Assembly (NCBI GenBank): GCA_964646815.1
Contig: CAZYFH010000017.1
Coordinates: forward strand, 10,172-74,171
DNA from: CAZYFH01 sp964646815
GTDB taxonomy: Bacteria; Acidobacteriota; Vicinamibacteria; Vicinamibacterales; UBA8438
Length of the DNA stretch: 64,000 bases
Direction of reading: 5' to 3'
Program-made: the position numbers and the translations under genes
Notes under the pieces: generated by a model
Seen by the model: only the letters and a program-made list of their open reading frames with translations
The model's database searches: none
What the model was told of the DNA's origin: nothing
In this document: piece after piece, positions 55,587-63,258 of the stretch
Layout: each line of letters starts with the position of its first letter
Position numbering within the stretch: position 1 is the stretch's first letter

Positions 55587-58115
55587 TCAGCAGCAGCCGG
55601 GGCCGCAGTCGTCCGCGTCGATCATGACGTCGCGAGCGCTCGTCGCCTCATCGACGATCACGAACGATGCGTGGTACGGCGGCTGCGCCAGCTTCGCGGC
55701 TGTATCGGTGCAAACCTCGACCGGCGTGCCGCGGGGAAAGAAATGGCCCTCTTCGTCGATAACGGCCTTTTGCGGACCAAGGTAGACTGCATACTGTCCG
55801 ACATACCGGCAGCCCGCCTTCTTCTCGAACTTGAATCCACGCACCGTGACCGAGGAGAACGTGCAGCCTTCGACCTCTTTCCAGAATGATTTCTTCACCA
55901 AGGAAACGCCGTAGAAACCGGCGCGCTCCAACCCTGCCAGCAGCGCTTCCTCGGTCAGCGCGCCGCTGATGCACTCGCCCCAGAGCTGGCCGTCCGCGCG
56001 CATCCGCGGCGGGACTTCTCGGTCGGAGACGATATCGGCAATGACGGCGCGGCCATGGTCCCTCAACACGCGCCAGATCTCGCGAAACACCCGTGGCTTG
56101 TCGGTCGACAGATTTATTACGCAGTTCGACGTTACGACGTCCGCCGTGCCGTCGCCCAGCGGGATCTCCTCAAGGTAGCCCTTCTGGAACGCGACGACAT
56201 CGTAGCCGAGCGCCGCGGCCACTTTCGGTTGGCAGTCACGCGCAACGGCGAGCATCTGGTCGGTCATGTCGATCCCGATCACGCGCCCGTCAACCCCGAC
56301 CTTCTTCGCAGCGATGAAGCAGTCGATGCCTGCGCCCGATCCGAGGTCGACCATCATCTCACCGACCGCGAGCGCCGCAGCCGTGACCGGACTCCCACAG
56401 CCATAGAAGCGTTCGACGACCTCTTTCGGAATGTGCGCGAGATCGCTCTCATCGGGACGCGTGGGACAGCAGAGTTCGGCCTGCGGCTCCACGGCGGCCT
56501 CGCCGTAGAATTCGCGCACAGTCAATCGGGACTTCGCCCTGACCTCTTCGGACAGCACACACGCCGAATGCGTCGTCCGAACGATGGCCTCATCGTCATG
56601 AAGGGTCTGCTCACCCATGCCGCGGAAGACCACGGGGCGGTCGTATCCAGACCGAGACTGGACCGTCGCCCGCCCATCACGGGTGAGGTCCGCTAGTGTG
56701 TCGTCGGCGAGCCCCTTGTACAGGTCGCAGTAGGGATCGTGCGCGACGAAGCTACCCCGCGTGCTGGCATGGTCGTCGGCCGTCGTCCAGTAGCCGTGCT
56801 CGAGGTCGCCGCCGCCGCAGAGGAACTTCAGTGTGCAGGTCCGGCAGATCGGTTTCTGCTCCACCGTCGCCGCACGCAGGGCTTGGCAGACGTCACTCTC
56901 CCTCCAGATCTCCTCCAGATCCAGCCGCCTCAGATCGCCGCAACGGAGTGCGGCCACGCCGGCCATCGAGGCCGCGGGGTAAACACACCCGTCGGTAGCC
57001 AGGCACAAGCTACTCCACCCCGCACCGGCCAGGTCATTCTTGACGCCCGGTGTCGAGTCCATTCGCAGCCGGAACTCCTCGACGTTGTCGATCGAGACAT
57101 CGAGCGCGGCCGCTACTGCACGCGCGCGGCGAACGGCCGCGAGAATATCAGTGGCCGATGGAAAGTCCGCAAACGGACCTGTTCGCGCGCGCCCTCGGCG
57201 GTGAGGCCACAGCAGATGGACGTTGTGCACGCCCAGCTCGGCCGCGAGCCGCACCATGCCGTCCAGGTCCGCGATGTTGGAGCGGAGGATGGTGGTCGTC
57301 AACGATGGCCGAAGCCCGGCGGCGACCGCCGCCGTGACGCCGTCGACGATGCGCGCGAAGCTGCCGTCGCCACGAACCGGATCGTTGACCTCAGGCGTCG
57401 GCCCGTCGAGGCTCACCTGGACACGAAGACCCGGCGCCGGCGAGCCGGGACCGGACCGTGGAGCGGTAGTATCGCGGGTCGCCGCGAGCGAGCCGAGTCG
57501 CGTGAGACGGTCGCCCTTGAAGAGCGTGCCGTTAGTCAGGACCACTAGCTCGCGCCCATGGGTCTCGACGACATGTGAGCAGAGATCGAGAATGTCTGGC
57601 CGCGCGAGCGGCTCGCCACCGGTGAAGAAGAATCGCTCAACACCGAGGCCGACGGCTTGATCAATCGCATCGACGATCGGTTCGGTCGCCAATCCCTGCG
57701 CTCGGTCCGGACCGGATGACACGAGACAGTGCTCGCACGCCAGGTTGCAAAAATCGTTGACCTGGATCCAGAGCTCGCTGAGCCGGTCGACGCCGAGATA
57801 CGCCGCTCGGCCCAAATACGGAGCGGGCGCCGCGCCGTCCGCAGACAGGAACCCCTGGCGCAACCCATCGCGCGCGAACGTCTCCACATGCAGCCAGGCA
57901 CGGACCATATCCACGCTGGCGTGGGAAGCGTAATCCTTGACGACCTGACCGAGCGGCGTTCGCCCATCGAACCGCGAGAGCAGCTGCACACCGCGCTCGT
58001 CGGTAGCGATCCAGTTCGGCGCCGCCGGGTCGAGCGCCACCGAGCCGCCGGGCACGGGGACGACCGTGAACGCCGGCGCCCGAAGCAACGAGCGGTCGTC
58101 GAGGTGGGTAGGCAT
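55587..58115 (-). CDS. PqqD-like/radical SAM/SPASM protein fused to an ArsM-like methyltransferase
   Basis: The ATG at 58115 gives 842 residues. Residues 20-100 resemble a PqqD-like peptide-binding domain. The radical SAM core has CNLACEHC (C123, C127, C130) and GGEP (166-169). A SPASM-type set of cysteines follows (371, 377, 392, 410, 424, 427, 433, 463) for auxiliary iron-sulfur clusters. From about 530 a methyltransferase begins (VREFYGEA), with SAM motif DLGSGAG (590-596), SNCVINLS (C665) and ECISGAL (C715), matching the cysteines of arsenite methyltransferases, plus CC at 549-550 and a terminal CGPGCC. The fusion suggests methylation coupled to radical chemistry, possibly on an arsenical, peptide or lipid. 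Substrate unknown. Confidence 0.85.
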   Translation of the reverse strand: MPTHLDDRSLLRAPAFTVVPVPGGSVALDPAAPNWIATDERGVQLLSRFDGRTPLGQVVKDYASHASVDMVRAWLHVETFARDGLRQGFLSADGAAPAPYLGRAAYLGVDRLSELWIQVNDFCNLACEHCLVSSGPDRAQGLATEPIVDAIDQAVGLGVERFFFTGGEPLARPDILDLCSHVVETHGRELVVLTNGTLFKGDRLTRLGSLAATRDTTAPRSGPGSPAPGLRVQVSLDGPTPEVNDPVRGDGSFARIVDGVTAAVAAGLRPSLTTTILRSNIADLDGMVRLAAELGVHNVHLLWPHRRGRARTGPFADFPSATDILAAVRRARAVAAALDVSIDNVEEFRLRMDSTPGVKNDLAGAGWSSLCLATDGCVYPAASMAGVAALRCGDLRRLDLEEIWRESDVCQALRAATVEQKPICRTCTLKFLCGGGDLEHGYWTTADDHASTRGSFVAHDPYCDLYKGLADDTLADLTRDGRATVQSRSGYDRPVVFRGMGEQTLHDDEAIVRTTHSACVLSEEVRAKSRLTVREFYGEAAVEPQAELCCPTRPDESDLAHIPKEVVERFYGCGSPVTAAALAVGEMMVDLGSGAGIDCFIAAKKVGVDGRVIGIDMTDQMLAVARDCQPKVAAALGYDVVAFQKGYLEEIPLGDGTADVVTSNCVINLSTDKPRVFREIWRVLRDHGRAVIADIVSDREVPPRMRADGQLWGECISGALTEEALLAGLERAGFYGVSLVKKSFWKEVEGCTFSSVTVRGFKFEKKAGCRYVGQYAVYLGPQKAVIDEEGHFFPRGTPVEVCTDTAAKLAQPPYHASFVIVDEATSARDVMIDADDCGPGCC

Positions 58116-58339
58116 GGGAACTCCGCGGCGCGTGCCCCCACACTCTATACCCGCAGGCGGTTGAGTCGCGCAGGTGGAGCGCTGAGAGATGGCGCGGTCC
58201 CATTTATCCAGTAGAATCCCCCGCCGGGACCGAATATTCCCTGTCGATTCTGCCCTTGCAGGGGTCGGAGGTCCCCGATAAGCTCGGGAGTCGAACGCCC
58301 ACATCTCGAGTGCCGTCCAAGCCGACGTGGAGGTGAGTC
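58116..58339. promoter_or_regulatory. divergent promoter region between rSAM fusion and Cfa-like gene
   Basis: A 224-base gap separates the two start codons. GGAGGTGAG precedes the Cfa-like ATG. No clear hexamer pair, riboswitch or precursor-peptide frame with a Cys-rich core is visible. Confidence 0.4.
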
Positions 58340-59626
58340 ATGCCCGACCAGCGGGCAGCGTCGCTGTCGAAGTCGTCGCGTTACGACACGCCCCGGGACC
58401 GGGATGACGGCTCGGCTGGCCAACGGCCGACGTCCGCGTACGATCGCTGGATCCTGAGCGCGGTGCAGGCCGCGCTGGGCGATGCCCTGGTTCGGCTCGC
58501 GCTGTGGGACGGGTCGTCATGCTACCGATCGAACGCCGAGCCGGTAGCGACTGTCCGCTTTGCCGATCGACGCGCCCTCTGGAGCCTGGCCTGGAACCGA
58601 GACATCGGCTTCGGAGACGGGTTTCGCTCGGGCCGCATCACGGTCGACGGCGACCTCGCCCGCGCGGTCGAGGCGGTGTTTCGAGCTGCGAAGGAGCATG
58701 CACCCCGCGATCGAGCCCTCCGCCGGAGGCGGCAGTCGAACACGGTGCACCGAGCCAAGGCGAACGTTCATCATCATTATGATCTCGGCAACGACTTCTA
58801 CCGCCTTTGGCTCGACCGTCACATGGTCTATACGTGCGCCTACTATGCATCGCCGTCGATGACGTTGGAGGACGCTCAGCTGGCCAAGCTGGACCACGTC
58901 TGCCGCAAGCTCCGGCTGCGCCCCAATGAGCGAGTCGTCGAAGCCGGTTCGGGGTGGGGCGCCCTGAGTTTGCACATGGCGCGGCACTACGGCGTCACGG
59001 TTCGCGCGTTCAATATTTCGCGCGAGCAGGTCGACTATGCCAGGCACCGGGCGCGGGTGGCGGGGCTGGCCGGTCGCGTCGAGTTCGTCGAGGACGACTA
59101 CCGCAACGTCAGTGGGCAATTCGACGCCTTCGTCTCCGTCGGCATGCTGGAACATGTGGGGCCCGACCACTATGCCGCGTTGGGCCTGGCGATCGACCGC
59201 TGCCTCCCGCCCACCGCCGGCCGGGGCCTGCTCCACTTCATCGGCCGAAACTACCCTCGGCCCCTCAACGCATGGATTCGCAAACGCGTGTTCCCAGGCG
59301 CGTACCCACCGACGATCGCGGAGGTGGCCGAGGCGATCTTCGAGCCGGCGGACCTTTCCGTCCTCGACATCGAGAACCTGCGCCAACACTACGCGCGCAC
59401 CTGCGCCGAATGGCTGGCACGGTTCGAGGCGGCAGAGGAGAGCGTTACCGAGATGCTCGGACCCGAGCTGTACCGGACGTGGCGGTTGTATCTCGCCGGG
59501 TCGCAGGCGTCGTTCAATGTTGGCTGGATGCAACTTTTTCAGGTCAACTTCGCGCGCAGCGGCGACGACTCGGTGCCGTGGACACGCGCGGACCTCTACC
59601 ATGACGCGCCGCCGATGAATGGTTGA
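58340..59626 (+). CDS. cyclopropane-fatty-acid-synthase-family methyltransferase
   Basis: The 428-residue protein has the Cfa/CmaA layout. An N-terminal domain (RFADRRALWSLAWNRDIGFGDGFRSGRI) precedes VHHHYDLGNDFYRLWLDRHMVYTCAYY, the substrate-entry motif. The SAM-binding motif is EAGSGWGALSLHMARHYG, FNISREQVDYARHRA and FVSVGMLEHVGPDHY follow, and a late LRQHYARTCAEWLARF supports the fold. Such enzymes add methylene or methyl groups to unsaturated acyl chains of phospholipids. Length is typical. It is divergent from the radical SAM fusion and upstream of a flavoprotein by 101 bases. Confidence 0.92.
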   Translation: MPDQRAASLSKSSRYDTPRDRDDGSAGQRPTSAYDRWILSAVQAALGDALVRLALWDGSSCYRSNAEPVATVRFADRRALWSLAWNRDIGFGDGFRSGRITVDGDLARAVEAVFRAAKEHAPRDRALRRRRQSNTVHRAKANVHHHYDLGNDFYRLWLDRHMVYTCAYYASPSMTLEDAQLAKLDHVCRKLRLRPNERVVEAGSGWGALSLHMARHYGVTVRAFNISREQVDYARHRARVAGLAGRVEFVEDDYRNVSGQFDAFVSVGMLEHVGPDHYAALGLAIDRCLPPTAGRGLLHFIGRNYPRPLNAWIRKRVFPGAYPPTIAEVAEAIFEPADLSVLDIENLRQHYARTCAEWLARFEAAEESVTEMLGPELYRTWRLYLAGSQASFNVGWMQLFQVNFARSGDDSVPWTRADLYHDAPPMNG

Positions 59627-59693
59627 GCGTTATGCGGCCAGAAGAGTTGATTTTGTACTCGTTTGGAGCGCCCGGACGGCCAAGGCGCATATG

Positions 59694-59726
59694 GTGCGGG
59701 GGCTCGGGGCGAAGCCCCGTCTAGTC
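59694..59726. repeat. GGGGCT/AAGCCCC palindrome before a gene start
   Basis: GGGGCT and AAGCCCC flank CGGGGCG just before ATG 59728. It shares GGGGCGAAG-CCC-TCTAG with the element at 39560-39580. Confidence 0.45.
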
Positions 59727-59727
59727 A

Positions 59728-60852
59728 ATGGATCACTGTGACGCGCTCGTTGTCGGCGGCGGACCCGCCGGTTCGAGCTGTGCGTGGGCACTCCGGCGTG
59801 CCGGGATCGATGCCGTCGTGCTCGACAGGTCGCGGTTTCCACGTGACAAGGTGTGTGCCGGCTGGATTACCCCTCAGATCGTCGAGTCGCTCGAGATCGA
59901 CACGCGCGACTATCAGCAGGGTCGCACCTTTCAGCCGATCACCGGGTTTCGCACAAGCCGGCTGGGACCGGACGTGCTGGGCGCAGGGCTGGAGACGCGT
60001 TTCGACGGGCCTGTCAGCTACGGCATTCGTCGCACGGAGTTCGATCACTATCTGCTCGAACGCTCCGGTGCGCGCGTCCGCCTCGGCGAGTCAGTCGAGA
60101 CGCTCCGACGAGATGGTGGCCAGTGGATCGTGAACGACGCCGTCCGCGCCCCGGTCCTGGTCGGCGCCGGCGGTCACTTCTGTCCTGTCGCCCGTTTCCT
60201 GAACGGTCCCATCCGCACGGAGCCGATCGTTGCCGCGCAGGAAATCGAAGCGCAAGTGATAGGTGCCAGTTTGGCGATCGACGGCGACACGCCGGAGCTC
60301 TTCTTCTGCCCCGACATGCGCGGTTACGGCTGGTGCTTCCGGAAAGGGGACTATCTCAACGTCGGGTTCGGCCGCCAGGACATCCGGCGGTTCCCAGCCA
60401 AGGTGCGACGCTTCGCGGCCACGCTACTGGCGATGGGGAAGATCCCGCGCGATCTTCCCGATCGCTGGCACGGGCATGCCTACCTCCTGCATGGCTTGTC
60501 GCCGCGAGCTCCCGTGGGGGACGGGGTGATGCTCGTCGGCGACGCGGCGGGATTAGCCTATGCGCAGAGTGGCGAGGGTATCCGGCCGGCGGTGGAGTCG
60601 GGCCTGATGGCGGCCCAGACGATCATGGCGGCCGGTGGTCGCTACGACCGCGCCCGCCTCGAACCGTACGCCGCGCAGTTGGCAACGCGGTTCGGTGCTT
60701 CGGTGGTGGGCCGCGCGATAAGTCGCGCCCTTCCGGCGGCCGCCGCACGGACCGCTGCGGCGTGGCTCATGGCCAGCCCGCTGTTTACCCGCCACCTGCT
60801 CCTGGCGAACGGGTTCCTGCACACCCAGCAGCCGGCGCTGCGTCTGGCCTGA
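59728..60852 (+). CDS. geranylgeranyl-reductase-type FAD oxidoreductase
   Basis: The 374-residue flavoprotein starts with the FAD motif DALVVGGGPAGSSCAWALRRAG, then FPRDKVCAGWITPQIV, a cysteine-containing loop like CGGG in geranylgeranyl reductases. MLVGDAAGLAYAQSGEGIRPAVESGLMAAQTI is the second FAD motif (GDAAG). The family reduces isoprenoid double bonds or other lipid olefins. The gene follows the Cfa-like methyltransferase in the same orientation, which would fit a role in modifying the same lipid, though other reactions (hydroxylation or halogenation) cannot be excluded. Confidence 0.85.
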   Translation: MDHCDALVVGGGPAGSSCAWALRRAGIDAVVLDRSRFPRDKVCAGWITPQIVESLEIDTRDYQQGRTFQPITGFRTSRLGPDVLGAGLETRFDGPVSYGIRRTEFDHYLLERSGARVRLGESVETLRRDGGQWIVNDAVRAPVLVGAGGHFCPVARFLNGPIRTEPIVAAQEIEAQVIGASLAIDGDTPELFFCPDMRGYGWCFRKGDYLNVGFGRQDIRRFPAKVRRFAATLLAMGKIPRDLPDRWHGHAYLLHGLSPRAPVGDGVMLVGDAAGLAYAQSGEGIRPAVESGLMAAQTIMAAGGRYDRARLEPYAAQLATRFGASVVGRAISRALPAAAARTAAAWLMASPLFTRHLLLANGFLHTQQPALRLA

Positions 60853-60859
60853 GCTGACG

Positions 60860-61126
60860 CACCCTGCGATCCGCGCGTCGAGGCGACGGCGCTGGCTCGA
60901 AGGGCTCGCACCGTTCGACGCCTCGCACGAGCGCTACGCGCACAACCGCACCGGCGAGGGCAATGCCGACGCTCACCTGAAGCGGCAGATCATCGGGCGC
61001 GAGGTGGTGGTCGGCATCACCGACGGACGGCTCGATTTCGGTCCGTGGGAGCAGATCTTCTGCGGCAAGTTCGACGGGCGGGGCCCGAAACGGGTGCTGC
61101 GGCTCCCCGGTCGAACGGAACGGTAG
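60860..61126 (+). pseudogene. C-terminal fragment of a YjbQ/UPF0047 protein
   Basis: The frame reads WLEGLAPFDASHERYAHNRTGEGNADAHLKRQIIGREVVVGITDGRLDFGPWEQIFCGKFDGRGPKRVL, clearly the second half of YjbQ (NADAHLKxQxxG and GRLxFGPWEQIFxGEFDG). The first 50 or so residues and any start codon are missing, and the last residues are altered (RLPGRTER). It directly follows the flavoprotein gene. A dead remnant. Confidence 0.75.
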
Positions 61127-61214
61127 CGGCGTGACCGCCGAGCGCCATTCCGTACAGCCGGTGGAGCCGTGGCCCGGCGATCGATAGAATACGTCTGGAT
61201 CTCCCTGACAACTG

Positions 61215-61355
61215 ATGGTCCGAGAAGTCGGCGACCGCCTCAGCCATTACGAGGTGACCGCCCTCATCGGCGAAGACGGCATGAGGGAGGTCGACCGCGT
61301 CGGAAATACCACTGCTGGCATACTGTTGGCACGAACGACAGGAGGGAAGAGATGA
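61215..61355 (+). pseudogene. N-terminal stub of a Ser/Thr protein kinase gene (copy 2)
   Basis: MVREVGDRLSHYEVTALIGEDGMREVDRVGNTT resembles the start of PknB-type kinases (GxxLGxYEVxxLIGEGGMGEVYRARDT pattern), with GEDGMREVD in the glycine-loop position. The reading ends at the TGA 61353-61355, overlapping the ATG of the HbpS-like gene as ATGA. The catalytic domain is absent. It may now act as a leader for the downstream gene. Confidence 0.65.
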
Positions 61356-61828
61356 GCGGAATTAGTCGATACGTCGCGGGTCTCGGTGTGGGCCTGTGCC
61401 TCGGTCTGATGGCGGGCACAGCTGGCGCGCAGGGCATGATTGCTCCGTCACTGGCTGAGGCCAAGACGGCGTTGGCTGCGACTGAAGAGGCAGCCGTTGA
61501 GATGGGCGTGGGTCTCAGCTGCGCGGTTGTCGATTCCCGCGGCACGCTCGTGGCGATGACACGGATGGATAGCGCCAGGTACTTCACCGCGAACGTTGCC
61601 GCGGGCAAGGCACGGGCATCGGCGGCCTTCGGCGCACCGTCTGGCGGGCTGACGAGAGTCGGCGAGCTGGGGCTGGAGAAGGTCATCGACGGGGGGGAGA
61701 TGTTGTTCCTTCAGGGAGCCGTCCCGATCATGAAGGATGGCAACCTCGTGGGCGCCCTTGGTTGCAGCGGTGCATCGGCGCAGCAGGATGAGGATGCCGC
61801 CAACGCCGGTGTAGCGGCGATGCTCTAG
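61352..61828 (+). CDS. exported HbpS/GlcG-family protein
   Basis: The ATG at 61352 follows GGAGGGAAGAG and gives 158 residues with a signal peptide (VGLCLGLMAGTAGAQG). The core EAKTALAATEEAAVEMGVGLSCAVVDSRGTLVAMTRMDSARYFTANVAAGKARASAAFGAPS and LFLQGAVPIMKDGNLVGALGCSGASAQQDEDAANAG is the PF03928 fold (HbpS/GlcG). Family members bind heme or act as cofactors of oxidoreductases. The signal peptide places it in the periplasm. Its start overlaps the kinase stub stop. Confidence 0.9.
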   Translation: MSGISRYVAGLGVGLCLGLMAGTAGAQGMIAPSLAEAKTALAATEEAAVEMGVGLSCAVVDSRGTLVAMTRMDSARYFTANVAAGKARASAAFGAPSGGLTRVGELGLEKVIDGGEMLFLQGAVPIMKDGNLVGALGCSGASAQQDEDAANAGVAAML

Positions 61829-61922
61829 AGAGACAGGCGGAGTTCCCTGACTTGGTTGGTGGTGCGCGAGCGAACGCCGCGCGGTGAAAACAGCTAATAG
61901 CAGTTGTTCGCTGGAGGATGTC

Positions 61923-62861
61923 ATGACCTACCGTTTGTGCGCGGCGTTCGTGGTGCTCGGCGCCTGGATCGTCGGAGCCGAGCCTCAGCCCGGAACGGAT
62001 GGCAGCGCCGTACTGCCGCCGCTGCCACGGGTCAGCGACCTCCCGGCAAGTTACCGTCCGATCGGGACGCTTGGCGGGCGGGGGTCCTTCTACGCCGCCG
62101 GAACGCCGCTCCACCGGGTCGACGACGGTGACGCGCACCATGGCATGCCGGCGACCGTAGCCTGGGCAGCGAGCCTGAAGGACGAGGACGCCCAGAGGCA
62201 GGGGCTGATCTATGGGATCGACAACGGCAGGGTGACCACGGCCGGGTACCTCATTCGTCATGCCGACCTGGTTGCCGGACGGAGCTTTCACGGCCTGACA
62301 CTGCGCGAGTTCGATTTCCCCGCCGCCCGCTTCCTGACGATCCATCTCGTCGATGCCGGGACGCAGGAGTCCGATCAGTACTTGTGGCTCTGGCACTTCG
62401 TTCCCCGGCCGAACCGCGTCCGGCCGCTGCTACGGTCCGGCGAGCTTCAGCTGGTCACGCGCCTCCCGCCGACGTTCACGATCGTTCGCAACGAGTCGTA
62501 TCCCGCGGACTTCTATCCTCGAATGGGGCGCCATCGACGTGATTCGTCCACTCCGGCGAGTCGTCTTCCCGCCACGACCGGCAGTCACAGTGTGTGGTAC
62601 GGCGAGGCGGCCGGGAAGCTCATCTTTATCGAATACGTTTTCAATCAGCGCGATTTCGCCGACGGTGCGTCGTGGTCGGACCTCCTGCTGGACGGCGTCC
62701 CGATTCCCCCGATCGACAACGTGCACATCCTCCATTACAACGGCGCGCGACCGGAGGCGCCGGGGCGCTACACCGCGCACATGTACTTCCTCCCCGAGCG
62801 GGAATACCTCTCCTGGGAACGAGAGCCTCGGGTGCTGGAGTCGGGCGGGCGGCAGAGGTGA
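61923..62861 (+). CDS. exported protein of unknown family
   Basis: The ATG at 61923, after CTGGAGGATGTC, gives 312 residues with a signal peptide (FVVLGAWIVGAEP). RPIGTLGGRGSFYAAGTPLHRVDDGDAHHGMPATVAWAASLKDEDAQ and LIFIEYVFNQRDFADGASWSDLLLDGVPIPPIDNVHILHYNG are its most structured parts; the His-rich and Trp/Phe-rich segments suggest a beta-sandwich. The last third has ARPEAPGRYTAHMYFLPEREY. I do not recognise a family. It follows the HbpS-like gene by 94 bases in the same direction. Confidence 0.6.
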   Translation: MTYRLCAAFVVLGAWIVGAEPQPGTDGSAVLPPLPRVSDLPASYRPIGTLGGRGSFYAAGTPLHRVDDGDAHHGMPATVAWAASLKDEDAQRQGLIYGIDNGRVTTAGYLIRHADLVAGRSFHGLTLREFDFPAARFLTIHLVDAGTQESDQYLWLWHFVPRPNRVRPLLRSGELQLVTRLPPTFTIVRNESYPADFYPRMGRHRRDSSTPASRLPATTGSHSVWYGEAAGKLIFIEYVFNQRDFADGASWSDLLLDGVPIPPIDNVHILHYNGARPEAPGRYTAHMYFLPEREYLSWEREPRVLESGGRQR

Positions 62862-63129
62862 TCATCCGCGCATCTGACGGCTGAAGAGCGGCAATCGCGA
62901 GATGCCCCTTGCCGTACGAAGCGGACGGCTTTCCTTGATCAGGTGAGGTCGGGCGTCGTCCAAGAGTTGCATACGCACGAACCACAACTGGGCATGCGGA
63001 AGAACCGTCATCGGCTTCGCAGGATTCAACGGCGAGACGGCAGCTTTGCGCGTGGGTCTACGAGCGGCGCCCGAGCCTCGTGGGCCGATGGCGCGAGCGG
63101 GCGAACCAGCGTAAGCTGCCGTCAACCGC

Positions 63130-63258
63130 ATGCCACTTCAGTCCGGCACCACGCTCGGCCCCTATGGATTCCAAGTCCCGCTGGGCGCTGGGCCAGGCCC
63201 ACCAGGCCACCGATATCAAGCTGAACCGCCATTGGTGCGGATTGCGCGGGAGGTTCGC
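63130..63258 (+). pseudogene. N-terminal stub of a Ser/Thr protein kinase gene (copy 3)
   Basis: MPLQSGTTLGPYGFQVPLGAG begins like PknB-type kinases (MPLxxGTxLGPYEV...LGAGGMG), and after a frameshift QAHQATDIKLNRHW recalls VYQATDTKLNRDVA in copy 1. The first frame remains open without a stop into the ATG of the sugar dehydrogenase at 63259, so a fused reading of 43 extra residues is possible but unlikely to be used. Confidence 0.6.

Noticed and set aside
55587..58115. PqqE-type role for the radical SAM protein, given the many PQQ enzymes
   Set aside because: The fused ArsM-like methyltransferase is not part of PqqE, and no pqqA, pqqB, pqqC or pqqD gene is adjacent.
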